Source of the DNA: Bactericera cockerelli
Lineage: Eukaryota > Arthropoda > Insecta > Hemiptera > Triozidae
Assembly: GCA_024516035.1 (NCBI GenBank)
Contig: CM044958.1
Location: 21,935,568 to 21,999,567 of the forward strand
DNA: 64,000 bases
Direction: 5' to 3'
The notes beneath the pieces are model-generated. The model had not been told where the DNA came from. It saw only the letters and a list, made by a program, of their open reading frames with translations, and did not search any database. A program made the translations under genes and the position numbers. Shown here piece by piece: positions 54,213-64,000 of the stretch. Position 1 is the first letter of the stretch. Every line of letters begins with the position of its first letter.

Positions 54213-54417
54213 TCAATGCACTAACACGCTAGTCTGGTAATCTAGGTAGCGTAGGGATCCGTTGGTTCGAATCCCACCCAGTGCATGAATTTTTCCTCAT
54301 TAATTTGAGTTTGTGACCACATAATAATAAGACTCTGAGGGTTAGGTGGTAGAAAATGCTTTGAGCATTAACCTCGCCTGGTGGTTACCTTCCACTAGAG
54401 TATTATTATTATTATAA
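54213..54417 (+). mobile_element. SINE A, plus orientation
   Basis: The A-box part is shortened (GCACTAACACGCTAGTCTGG); the B box GGTTCGAATCCCAC, the body and the ATT tail are intact. Confidence 0.78.
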
Positions 54418-54696
54418 AACACTATAAAACACGCATAAACATACAATTTCATGAAAATCGGGTGTACCGTTCACGAGAGACTTCCCGGGTTCGGGAGCGG
54501 CACATTAGTTCCACATATTATACAGGTTCAAATTTATTATTATTAGCTACATGAAATGAAAACAGTGTTTCAAAAATTAGATTGAACTTATTCATTTTAA
54601 ATCTTTATTACGATACGAACAGAAAACAGCAACTTCTTTAATATACTTAAAATTATGAACAAAACAAAATAGGGAAGGAGTTTTATAGTAAATTTA

Positions 54697-54832
54697 AGGG
54701 CGGAATTAATAGACAACATCAATAACTTAAGTCGTTGGTAAGTGTCGGTTTTCCCTATCTTACATAGTACGCAATCCGTGACTTAGCGCCACAGAGGTAT
54801 TACAAAAACGTCTATTAATTCCGCCCTAAGAT
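54697..54832. mobile_element. MITE with TTAAGGGCGGAATTAATAG ends (empty of SINE)
   Basis: The left end TTAAGGGCGGAATTAATAGA mirrors the right end TCTATTAATTCCGCCCTAA. Length is about 136 bases. It is the same family as 8775-9236 but without the SINE B insertion. Confidence 0.8.
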
Positions 54833-56439
54833 TCAAAATGTTGAATTTATTAATAAAGAACTTTTGAATGCTCTTGTTAATTACTTACAATACCCAAGTA
54901 GGTATGTAAATATAAAAAAATCCTAAATAATGATGAATGTACTAGTCGCGTTGCAGCTAGTAGAACTGCGGCGCTAAAGGCATGGCCCTACCTGGTGAAA
55001 GGAAAATATTTGGTACTTGCATAATATAGGTATATGAGTAATTTTATGCATTACTCATGAATCTTATGATTATTGCTATCTTCTCAACGAGATTTTTTTT
55101 GGCCTGAGACACTTGAGCTTTCAAACAATCACACCTCAGCCGAGGTGTTTGATTGAGGGCGTGTCTGGCTCAGATTATCTTTAAATCCTGTTTTATAACT
55201 CTGCCCTCAGTGTTTCAGTTAGAAATTTTGATATAAAATACTCAGTAGAAAAAAAAGAAAAATGTCTAGAAAGAAAATGAAACTATGCCACAGTCAATAA
55301 GATTGGACAAATGGTTTCGGAGGAGAATATAGGTAGATATGGTTGATCTTCATTTTAAAATATATCAACTTTGTCTTTAATGTCCTAAGTTTTTCATTTG
55401 CATTTTTATGAAACTTTTATCCAAATCCATTATAAAATTATTTTTTAAGAAATGGAAAATTGTATAACTGTCATACAATTTGTAGAAAATATAAATTTGC
55501 AGGTACAAAGAAATTAAACAAAAATAAACGTTTATCTCTCTACAGTAAAATTTACAGCGGAAAATTTATATGTACGTATTTACAAAATAAAATATATTTT
55601 GGTTTGGGCATACTGAAATTTACTTCAGCTTTGTTAATAAGGTATGGCTGTAAGGGTAAATACAGTCATGTCTTTTTGTACTTAATAATAATAAATGGTA
55701 CTATGATCAATTTTAAGGACGGTAAATTCATCATTATCATTATATTTTTTTTCTTGATTATGTTAATGTTTGGACTGTAGAAATGGAACAGAAACAGCCT
55801 GATAAAATTGATACAAGTAGTTTCTTCTATAGATTTCCATTGGATAATTTTCCAGTGAACGAAATTAAAGAGTCATACCTAAGATTTTTACAATTTGTCC
55901 ATTTATCAATATCCTTTACATAATAATTATGTAGTTGAATTTATTGATTTCTACAGCTTTTGGGGATGAGGTTGAGAATAGATATCAATATCACAGAGAG
56001 AAAAAAATGTGTTATCTTTAGATTGCTTATAAGCTAAAAAAGTAAGAGTACATGGTTGCATATATTGTTTCAACTTTGCATGGTTGAAAAAAAAAGAGGT
56101 AAACATGTACCATTTAGCCGTGTCATCATTAAATTTATAATTGATTTTTATTTTTTGTTGAGTAGATATGAAACTTATGCCCATGCATCTTTAGTTAAAA
56201 TAATTGGCTTGTTATTAGCTAACTGTTGGTCCATTAGTTCTTACATAATACATCTGGTATTAGGAGGATTTTTTGAACTAAAAGACATTAGTCCTAGTTA
56301 GTTTAGTGAGATAATCTATGAGATTGCATCTCCACTAACACATGAACTTACTCTCATAAATTGACTGTTTACCAAAGTAATGGTATATATAAAAAAAAAA
56401 CTTATGGAATATACTGACCAATAATAATAAAATCGCCTT
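54833..56439. other. Intergenic, AT-rich, with a MITE fragment
   Basis: At 55125-55210 there are pieces of repeat S (CCTCAGCCGAGGTGTTTGAT) and of the GGGCGTGTCTGGCT MITE family. A 106-codon frame at 55460-55780 is rich in Ile, Lys and Tyr as expected from AT-rich DNA and shows no domain. Confidence 0.35.
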
Positions 56440-56623
56440 ATTTATACTGCCCGATTAAGACTATTAAGTCCCATTATTCCAGCAGTAAGCTCAAGACATA
56501 TTATTATGTGGTAAAAATCCAATGGGAGGATAACTTGTCAAGTCCCGGCTGGGTTTCGAACCCACGACCTCTGGAATCTCTGGATCACAGAGTGCCGCCT
56601 TTACCACTGAGCTACCGGGACAG
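56440..56623 (-). mobile_element. SINE E, minus orientation
   Basis: ACTGCCCGATTAAGACTATT tail side and GGGTTTCGAACCC, CACTGAGCTACCGGGACAG head side. It lies about 130 bases past the Nse4 stop codon. Confidence 0.78.
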
Positions 56624-56753
56624 ATTTTTAGTCAGGACAGAATAAGTAATATTCAGATAGTAAAAATAAGGTTTAGTTATTGTCTTATATAGTATGACAA
56701 GCTTTTTGGTTTTCTTTGCTAAGTTGAACTCAGTATTGCAACCAGACATTTGC

Positions 56754-56891
56754 TCAATGTCGTCTGTGCTTCTTGTCCACATTGGGAGAATTGGAGACAC
56801 CATGTCTCTTCTGAATATTGCTGAGAGGCACAGGAAGAGATGCAACAGGAGGTATCATGGCGGTCTGAATGCCTAGACATTCCACTAGGAC
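56754..56891 (-). CDS. NSE4: Nse4 exon 7 (stop codon)
   Basis: Acceptor AATTCCAG, then VLVECLGIQTAMIPPVASLP and a basic tail KKHRRH before TGA at 56756-56754. No canonical AATAAA is seen in the first 130 bases after the stop; a SINE E follows. Confidence 0.85.
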   Translation of the reverse strand, partial: VLVECLGIQTAMIPPVASLPVPLSNIQKRHGVSNSPNVDKKHRRH

Positions 56892-59800
56892 CTGGAATTA
56901 AATGAGGGGGAAAACTATTAGCTTCAACGACGAAATGATTTGAATTTAATAGTTTTACACATTTGGTTCTTAAAATAGCTTGTCAAAGATTTTTGGAAAA
57001 AGTCTAATTAAAAAAAATTCACACTTGAAGGCACCATCCATGACTTTTTGTTGTTTACCTAACTAACTTTATATTGAAGATGGTCAATTCCCATGAAATT
57101 TTCGATATCTCTCAGTTAAAACCAAATTATTTAACTTGATTTTTTTTTTATTAACGAAAATCTGACACTGGTGGTTACAAATTCTGAAGGAGAGACACGA
57201 ACAACTGGCAAAAAAACTTTGCAGACACAAAAAGTGCGGTATTTCTATGTATCTGTTTTACCTTGTGCTGAGTGGGTGTAAGCTCTACAAACATTTGCCT
57301 TCTGGTTCCTGCTTTCTCTTGATCGCCTTCTCTGTCTCCACCATTCTCCTTGCCACCTGGTTTTCCTCTGAACGGAGCTATGGTAAACATGCCATCACCC
57401 CTGATTCCAACCTGCAACACAGCACCTTTCATTAATCACTCTGAACTGATTTGTTTTACATTTACTATATTAAGAAGAAATAGTCATAGAGTATGGATAA
57501 CTTGGTGTTAGTTACTTTCTTGCATATCAGAAAGAGGCATACACAGGTTAGGTAAAGAACACCAGACCACAAGCATATAAAGTTTCATTATTTTTAAGAT
57601 AACAAAATAAAAATTATAATTCAGCTTTAAAAACAATGTGAAAATGAATATATTTAAAACTACATTACCTTAGCTCGATTGTCTCGAATTAAAAATGAGG
57701 TGTGAAAGATGTTCTCGATGGTTCTTGTGTAGCTTAAGGGATCTATGGTGAAGTGAAAGTAGCTGATGGGCCTCTCTCCAGACCGCTTGTAGTTCCGATC
57801 CAGACACTTCAATATCTGAGTGACTATCTCATTGATGCTAGGATCAGTTTTTTCAATACTTGCCACCTGGAGATTGGGGAGAGTAATTAATAATCAGGTG
57901 CACAAGTATGGTGGTACACATTAATTCTTTTAAGATCATGGTTAGAAAAAAAATCTTCTTTTCTCATTAAAGAAAAAAATATACTGCCAATTATGGACAG
58001 TGGACACAATACTTATTTATTTATTTGGGCTTCATTTTTTTTTTTTTTTAAACAAAACAATCAAAAATAAATTGATAGCAAGGAAAAAGAAAACTTAATG
58101 CACAAGGTCTTTATCTCAAAGATCCGCTGGTTTGAAGTTGAATGAATGTGACTATCTACAATCCATCTTAATATATAAATGTCAAAGTCACTGACTGACT
58201 GACTGATCATCACTGTTTCTCCGAACTGGTAAGTCCTAGGAAGCTGAAATTTTGTAGGTAGCTTTGTCTTATAGTTTAGATGTGCAATAAGACGGGATTT
58301 TTCGAAATTCCCACTACAAGACCTGGCGAAAAACGACTTTTTGCTTTCACGGCCATGCCTCGGCCCGCAAAGCGGGCGACAGCCCGCTAGTCTCTTATAA
58401 TTGCACAAAATTTCGTTCAGTAGTTCCTGAGATTTGCGCTTTGCAAGGAATGCAAATAACGGCATTTATTTTTATACAAAAACAAACACAATACTTGCGA
58501 TATATTCGAATACATATTAGATATTCTCAGAAGTTAAATAGCACTATACTTCACAGTGCTTGATAAAAATCTTCAACAATCTTGGCTATTTTTGTAAATA
58601 TCCCTAACCTTACACTCTGCCGGGCTGTCCCTTTATTTGTATTGGCGTTCTTCACACCTTAGCCGAGGTGTTTGATAAGAAGGGCTGGGTCGAGATAGTC
58701 AGACTGGCTACTAACTCGAAGTGAGCAAGGACTTTCTATCAATATGTAACAGTGTAGATAGAACTTCATATTTTGTTGGTTCAAATAATTCAATTTATAA
58801 AATTCTAAGCATGATAGGTAAGATTACCTTCTCTGAGGTTTTCTTTTCCGCCACTGCGTCTTTCTCCCGACGTGTGATGGTTCTCTTCTTCTGCTCGATC
58901 TCCACCACTGATGGAATGAAAGTGTTCAACAGGATCGGATTGCAGAAGGTTCGTCGAAGTACAATGTCACCAGCCTTATGTAGGCGGGGCAGATCTAGGA
59001 TGCCGCGGTCATTCTGATATGTTTCCAGCTTAAAGTAAAAAGAATTATTTTACGTGACAGTTGATTATACACTCACCGGAAGAATTAACCGGACACTTCC
59101 TGTTTTCCCCTTTAACACCGTGTATTTCCATGCGGCTGCAAAAGGTTGTAACTTCTACTGTAGATAACTTTTTTATATGACTTTTGTTTTGTATAAAAGA
59201 AAACAGATTAAGGATTTACACTCATTATAAGAAAAAATTCAGGAAAAATCATTGCAACTCATGGAAAGAAAAATTTAAAATTTCAATTTACCGTATTTTT
59301 GAGATTTTTGAAACATCCTCAATGAATTGTGTTTTTTTTAAATCCTTGTATTAGTAGGTCATGTTGAAATTGAAATCTTTAGGTTTTTGTATTTTTAAGA
59401 AAAATCGAATGATAAAAATAAAACAGTGAACTGAGTGTGTTCTAAATAAAACACCTCTAAAACTCTGTGTTTTGCGAGTTTACATTTGTCTTTCCATGAG
59501 TTGCAATGATTTTTCCTGATTTTTTTTCTTATAATGAGCTTAAATCCTTAATCTGTTTTCTTTTATACAAAACAAAAATCATCGGAAAATGTTATCTACA
59601 GTAGAAGTTACAACCTTTTGCAGCCGCATGGAAATACACGGTGTTAAGGGGAAAACAGGAAGTGTCCGGTTAATTCTTCCGGTGAGTGTAGTTTCCATCA
59701 TACTCATTTTAGCTTACTTGTGGACTAAGAATATCATTTTTGCAAATTTCTAAAGTGTTATTGGAACACACAAGTCCTAATTTGAAATTAAACATTTCTA

Positions 59801-61247
59801 TATTAGTATAATATAATAAAAATCTTTGTCCCCATTATGCTCACAGCATTTCCTATTTGAATGGCAATTGACAAATCCTGTGATGAAAAGGATTTTTAAC
59901 TTTTTGAGCATACTTATCTTCATCTTTAATAGAAATAATATACAGGGTGAGACATATTTTTTTTTTTGCAATATAGTCCTCTTGCAAGAGACTGGTCTTC
60001 TACCCCCAGCCAGACTGCTGTAAAAGCTATGGATTATTTATTATTACTAAATAGTACAACCATCTTATTCTTATTGAATTTTATATTCAAAGTAGGCATG
60101 ATTTCTCTGTAGTATTTTTTCATTATTAACAATTCCATGTATTTATTACATTAAATTATCCTTAACAATTGATCAAGCTACTGAGGTTGGTAAAATTAGA
60201 AATAATATAAAGTAAAGAAAACTCACCAACTTGTGAGCAAAATCAATTGGATTAAATGATCTCATTTTGGAATTGACATTTTTTGCCAAGTTCTTGGCAG
60301 CAGAAGTTGTAGATGCAAGAGCACTCATATCCAGAAGATAATCACTTGTTGTTTTTGCTGAAATAATTGAAAATCATCCATGATAGATATAAATTAATGA
60401 AACATACCACATTGGGTTAGTACATAGGCTGCATAGTGCATCTTGGTTTTCTTTTATGAGTGTACATATTTACAGAAAGCTATAATACCATGTGAAACCA
60501 AAAAGAAGTTGTTATTGAGTTCAAATGCTAGGGCCAGGAAAAAATAATCAAAATCATTTACAAGTGCTTGATGACCTGGGCATAGTGAGAGTTGATACAT
60601 TATAAGTTTCTTATGACATGATAAGAACAAAATGCATTCATATTTTGACTTACTTTCCCGGAATGTCTCCTCGATGACTGAACATATTTGGTTGATTTTA
60701 TGGAATGATTCTTTGAGATCTGTGTCTTGGGTGTTACCTGAAAAGAAAGGAACAAAATAATATAGTTCTCAAATAAAAACACATTCAACACAATTAATTT
60801 TAAAAGAGAGGATATGAAAATAGGGAAAAAAACTTGTTGAAATGTTTCACCTACTATACTTTGTCTTTTTTTTTAATTTGGAGCCCTGTGCCTCCAACAT
60901 TTAGTCCTTCTACAATTATGTACCAGCTGTTTTAGTACAACTTGGAAGGCCAAATAATTTCCATAAATGAATATACTTCATCCTATTTAATAAATAAAAC
61001 TAGTTTTTGGGGGTTTTCACACCTTGGAAGAGTGGTAATTGAAGTGAAAGTTTTTTAGGGCCAATAATTCATAACATTTTTTTTTCATAAGAAATTTGCA
61101 AAGCTAACTTATCAAATACTTACCATGGGTACATTGTACAGTTCAAGTTTGTGACTCACCTAATTGCTCTGTGTAATCTATGATCTGAGAATACTTTGCT
61201 CCAAAGTCAATTGACTCTGGTGTTGATTGACTGAATGACATAGACAT
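56754..61247 (-). CDS. NSE4 (NSMCE4A homolog): Nse4, kleisin subunit of the SMC5/6 complex (complete gene model)
   Basis: Seven coding exons on the minus strand: 61247-61160, 60737-60654, 60357-60227, 59028-58828, 57866-57669, 57411-57262, 56891-56754. All introns are GT-AG and all phases agree, giving 329 codons. Residues ~17-57 form the N-terminal helical region that in Nse4 binds the Smc6 neck. Residues 58-101 contain DYLLDMSALAST, the LD...L-SD-like segment. Residues 209-230 hold the family signature IDPLSYTRTIENIFHTSFLI (P-SF-QTVENIF--SFLVRDG in other animals). The C-terminal part is the winged helix that in Nse4 binds the Smc5 head. The protein bridges the SMC heads with Nse1 and Nse3 in DNA repair and replication. 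It is somewhat shorter than the human protein. The frame is open 5' of the first ATG to an acceptor at 61265, so a 5' UTR exon is likely upstream. Confidence 0.9.
57262..57411 (-). CDS. NSE4: Nse4 exon 6
   Basis: Acceptor TGTTGCAG, donor AAG|GTAAAA. Reads VGIRGDGMFTIAPFRGKPGG then an acidic/Gly stretch and RRQMFVELTPTQHK, matching the end of the winged helix (R-Q-V--L----W in others). Confidence 0.9.
57669..57866 (-). CDS. NSE4: Nse4 exon 5 (signature motif)
   Basis: Acceptor CAATCTCCAG, donor AAG|GTAATG. 66 codons carrying HFTIDPLSYTRTIENIFHTS followed by FLIRDNRAK, the diagnostic C-terminal Nse4 domain motif. Confidence 0.93.
58166..58390 (+). mobile_element. Non-autonomous Helitron fragment in Nse4 intron 4
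   Basis: Begins TCTTAATATATAAATGTC after an A and ends with hairpin GCGGGC-GACA-GCCCGC (58372-58387) and CTAG, followed by T. A 5' TC, a GC-rich 3' hairpin, a CTRR end and insertion between A and T are the hallmarks of Helitrons. Sequences after the end (CAGTAGTTCCTGAGATT) resemble other parts of such elements, so an older copy may adjoin. The interior repeats GACTGACTGACTGA. Confidence 0.75.
58391..58827 (-). other. Rest of Nse4 intron 4 with reverse copy of repeat S
   Basis: 58608-58680 is the reverse complement of repeat S (CACTCTGCCGGGCTGTCCCT, CTTCACACCTTAGCCGAGGT), uninterrupted, and thus a second empty site for comparison with 42747-43400. Confidence 0.7.
58828..59028 (-). CDS. NSE4: Nse4 exon 4
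   Basis: Acceptor CTTTAAG, donor AAG|GTAATC. 67 codons including LETYQNDRGILDLPRLHK and a basic stretch EQKKRTITRREKDAV, the positively charged middle linker. Confidence 0.88.
59068..59691. repeat. Palindrome 3 in Nse4 intron 3 (arms ~205 bp, TA-flanked)
   Basis: The ends TACACTCACCGGAAGAATTA and its complement at 59672-59691 are perfect inverted repeats. Arms 59068-59273 and 59487-59691 differ at few positions. TA at both borders suggests a Tc1/mariner-type target duplication. No transposase remains. It has no TACAGGGTG end, unlike the other three palindromes. Confidence 0.85.
59692..60226 (-). other. Rest of Nse4 intron 3
   Basis: Contains ATACAGGGTGAGACATATTT near 59941 (an end of the TACAGGGTG family) and a trace of SINE C near 60170. 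No exon is seen. Confidence 0.5.
60227..60357 (-). CDS. NSE4: Nse4 exon 3
   Basis: Acceptor ATTATTTCAG, donor TTG|GTGAGT. Reads KTTSDYLLDMSALASTTS then AAKNLAKNVNSKMRSFNPID, the conserved LD...L-S----A--L core near the Nse3-binding segment. Confidence 0.9.
60654..60737 (-). CDS. NSE4: Nse4 exon 2
   Basis: Acceptor CTTTTCAG, donor A|GTAAGT. Reads NTQDTDLKESFHKINQICS and VIEETFRE, an amphipathic helix in the Smc6-binding region. Confidence 0.88.
60738..61159 (-). other. Nse4 intron 1
   Basis: AT-rich, no repeat recognised. Confidence 0.5.
61160..61247 (-). CDS. NSE4: Nse4 exon 1 (start codon)
   Basis: Reads MSMSFSQSTPESIDFGAKYS and ends DYTEQL at donor G|GTGAGT. A second in-frame ATG lies two codons later. 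An acceptor TTCTTTCAG lies 18 bases before the ATG (exon begins at 61265). A possible donor of a 5' UTR exon is AAAA|GTAAGC near 63662. Confidence 0.85.
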
Positions 61248-61265
61248 CTTAGATTGAAATATTTT

Positions 61266-62056
61266 CTGAAAGAAAAACAAAAATTGCTTCATTAGAGTAA
61301 AATCAGCCAACCATTGACATCACATGACTTATGGTGAGTTTTATCAAACTCAGATTGGCTACAGATCTTTTGATCTTCTAGATTTGGATTGGAAATGCTA
61401 GTTGTAAAAGGGTTCATCAAATTAGTGCTATGGTCAGGTGTTCAAACTTGAAAAACACTGATTTGCTACAAATCTTGGATTGGGAATGTTAGTTCCAAAA
61501 GGATTCATCAAATTAGTGCTAGTGCAGTGAAATAGTGAATCTGAGATTGGCTTGACAAGTGAACAGTTTTACTTGTAAAACCAAGGTGGCATATTTTTGT
61601 AAAATATGTGCTAAGGTAACAAAAAAGTAAGTGCCAAAATTTTAAAATTCTAAAGCCTAAACAAAATGGCATAAATATCAATTATATAAAAGTTGAGTTG
61701 AAATAACAGAAAAAGCACCTGTCCTTATCAAAAAAGTGATGAAAGTTCTCAGTGTTGAGTCCCTACAATGATATCAAACCCAAAAGTTAATTTTTTATTT
61801 TGGAGTTATTGCCACAGGCAATAACCCCATCCTATAGGTAGGAAATTTCTCCTTTTTTTTTCTTTCTTGTATATTTGTTTAATCTTTTTGTTTTTCTTTA
61901 TATTTCATTGTATTCTACTGAATATATTTTTTGTTCTACCTAATAAAGCTTAAAAAAAAAAAAAAATATTATATGACTTGAATTACCTATTTCTTAATTA
62001 ATCACAGTTGAAAACTGCTTTTGGACTGCTTGCGTTCTTTCAATTTAATTTTTTTT
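61266..62056. other. Upstream of Nse4 coding region, with repeat F
   Basis: Probably intron or 5' region. A repeat F copy lies at 61797-61962 in plus orientation (GGAGTTATTGCCACAGGCAA to CTAATAAAGCTTAAAAAAAA). At 61380-61530 a short imperfect duplication of GATTCATCAAATTAGTGCT-like sequence occurs. Confidence 0.5.
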
Positions 62057-62954
62057 TATATACAGGGTGAGCATAAAGTCTCACCCCACCCACCGTATCT
62101 CGAGAATAGCTGAAAATACAAGAAAACGCAAAAACCCGTATTCCTTAATTTTTAGGGGGATTAATATTCAGCCAAAAAAAATTTGCCTACACGGCCCCAG
62201 TCTGGCTGGGCATGGTCCAACTTTAAAATCTTAAATAGAATGGTATGTCTTGTGGCAAATTGTTTTAAAGGTCTCATAAATAGAAGTTCAATACAATAAA
62301 TTTTAGTGAGCTACAACTTACCGTTCTCGAGATACAGGGTCGAACGTCCTGCGTAATATCCATATATTTTGACCTCTAACTCGTTAACCGTAAATTATAG
62401 AAAAATGAAATTTGTTGATAATAACTCCTTATGACAAGCACTTTCGAAAAAATTATAACTCGACATACTCTGTTGATATTAGTTTCTGGTCGGTTTCGTC
62501 AGCCACCCGGACGAAAAGTCCGAAAAAATTTAACGAAAAAACAAATCCAGTTTTAACTTGTTCGAAAGTTCTTGCGATAAGGAGTTATTATCAACAAATT
62601 TCATTTTTCAGGAATTTACGGTCAACGAGTTATAGGTAAAAATATATGGACATTACGCAGGACGTCCGACCCTGTATCTCGAGAACGGTAAGTTGTAGCT
62701 CACTGAAATTTGTTGTAATGAACTTTTATTTATGAGACCTTTAAAACAATATGCCACAAGACATACCATTCTATTTAAGATTTTAAAGTTGGTCCATGCC
62801 CAGCCTGACTGGGGCCGTGTAGGCAATTTTTTTTTTGGCTGAAAATTAATCCCCCTAGAAATTAAGGAATACGGAGTTTTTGCGTTTTCTTGAATTTTCA
62901 GCCATTCTCAAGATATGGGGGGTGGGGTGAGACTTTATGCTCACCCTGTATATA
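62057..62954. repeat. Palindrome 4 (arms ~415 bp) with TACAGGGTGAG ends
   Basis: The ends are TATATACAGGGTGAGCATAA and its complement finishing at 62954. The arms run almost to the middle, leaving a spacer of roughly 60 bases around 62475-62530. Each arm contains an inner GATACAGGGTCG motif. Frames seen across it are by-products of the repeat. Confidence 0.9.
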
Positions 62955-63146
62955 CATTTTTACCACCACAATTTTGATTATATTACTGCCAATCCTGGAC
63001 AAGCAAACACATTTTGATAGAACGCAAATTCCTAAGAAGATTTTGAGTGAATCTAGGATTGGGACCAAAAAGCTTTGATTTTTTGATAGACCTGAAGCCC
63101 ATTGTGTTTTGTTCATGATGACGCCACCCTATGATGATGAAGCCTA

Positions 63147-63345
63147 ATCCAGAAACACTCTCACAATCTCCAAATCTCTCTCTCAACTGTCACACAACAC
63201 ACTCTGATTGGTTAGTTAGAACACAATAATTAATCAGAGTGTGATTGGTTAATTTGAACACAATAACCTATCAGAGTGTGTTGTGTGATGGTTGAAATGG
63301 AGATTTGGGGATTTTGAGAGTGGAGTGTTTCTGGAATGGGCTAGG
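63147..63345. mobile_element. MITE with ~95-bp imperfect inverted repeats
   Basis: The left half CCAGAAACACTCTCACAATC to ACACACTCTGATTGGTTAG mirrors the right half CTATCAGAGTGTGTTGTGTG to GAGTGTTTCTGGAATGGG. An inner AATCAGAGTGTGATTGGTTA adds to the symmetry. About 200 bases, no coding capacity. Confidence 0.8.
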
Positions 63346-64000
63346 GGGAGTCTCATGTTAAGTTAGACAACATTCACGTGAATTTGAATGCATATTTAAA
63401 ACAAAAAAAAACTGTTACCATTGGGACATCAGTGGTACTTTTTTCAAGTCATAAAGAAAGTTCTGAGGTGTCACACCAGTTTATTTGATATCTGGTATGG
63501 TTTAAAAGATTATTGATATTGAAATTATCAGAATACAAGAAAATACCTAAAAAATAAACCGTAGTGTATTCCTTTACATTTTATGCAGATGAATCAGAGC
63601 CGATTCTTCATTTTTGCCAAAAACACGAACCACCTAACCTCAAAATCAGCGTTTCGCTCGAAATACGCTTACTTTTTGCAAATTCAGGGATTGGCAAGAA
63701 TATAAACAAAATTGTGGCGGTAATTTAAAAAAAAAACCTTCATTATGTGAAATTGAGGCGTATTTGGTGTTTGATCATTTGTCAAATAATTAAATATAAT
63801 AATCTTTACTCTATAGAAATAAACAACGAATTTGATTATTCAACAGGGTTCAACAAACAACCATAAACATTATTTACGAAAAATTCTCTAGAATAATTCA
63901 TTTTTAATTCTCATTAAACTATCCCTTTTTCTCTTTTACCTTACTACAGTCATTGCTTCCCAGCTTCATTTTTATTTATTTATATTTCTTCATCTGTTAA
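63346..64000. other. Likely Nse4 promoter side, unassigned
   Basis: On the minus strand a possible 5' exon would end at AAAA|GTAAGC near 63662. No core promoter element is certain; AT-rich. Confidence 0.25.

Noticed and set aside
55460..55780. 106-codon plus-strand frame
   Set aside because: Its Ile, Lys, Tyr and Phe content is what AT-rich DNA gives by chance; no motif or splice context was found.
58061..58465. 134-codon minus-strand frame
   Set aside because: It runs through the Helitron fragment and its flanks within an Nse4 intron and shows no domain.
62412..62639. 75-codon plus-strand frame
   Set aside because: It lies across the centre of palindrome 4 and is explained by the repeat.

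Overview
The window is nuclear DNA from an animal, most likely an arthropod. It is AT-rich, its genes are split by GT-AG introns, and it is packed with eukaryotic mobile elements. The abundance of tRNA-derived SINEs and of short elements ending in TACAGGGTG suggests an insect, possibly hemipteran, but nothing in the sequence settles the species. No prokaryotic genes, CRISPR arrays or operons are present.

Two conserved cellular genes can be read exon by exon, both on the minus strand. At 61247-56754 lies a complete seven-exon gene for the kleisin Nse4 of the SMC5/6 complex (329 codons; every splice phase agrees). Downstream of it, at about 53174-47256, lies most of a gene for RNA polymerase I subunit RPA49 (POLR1E/PAF53). 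Its central five exons are secure, the first exon is tentative, and the C-terminal exons are not fully resolved; one candidate is at 41296-41160. Both genes work in the nucleus (chromosome maintenance and rRNA transcription). Apart from orientation and proximity I see no functional link.

Region by region. 1-0.6 kb: 3' end of an R2-like retrotransposon with a restriction-like endonuclease. 1.4-2.2 kb: an inverted-terminal-repeat element holding a 71-bp minisatellite and a LINE fragment. 4.4-8.5 kb: an apparently intact two-ORF LINE whose second ORF has no AUG and may be reached by -1 frameshifting. 8.8-9.2 kb: a MITE containing a SINE. 12.2-14.5 kb: nested inverted repeats. 18.0-19.5 kb: a ~32-bp minisatellite. 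21-27 kb: mostly unassigned, with a few weak candidate exons. 24 kb: a SINE split by a piggyBac-like MITE. 28 kb: a 35-bp minisatellite. 33.5-41.0 kb: a ~2-kb palindrome into which an intact Ty3/Gypsy element with identical LTRs has inserted. 42.6-43.6 kb: a three-level nested insertion. 41-53 kb: RPA49 exons among SINEs. 56.7-61.3 kb: Nse4 exons, with introns carrying a Helitron fragment and a palindrome. 62.0-63.4 kb: another palindrome and a MITE.

The most distinctive features are the candidate frameshift signal of the LINE, the four long palindromes (three bounded by TACAGGGTG), and several datable nested insertions with clean target-site duplications. I did not find a clearly new biological system; the candidates worth testing are listed as findings.
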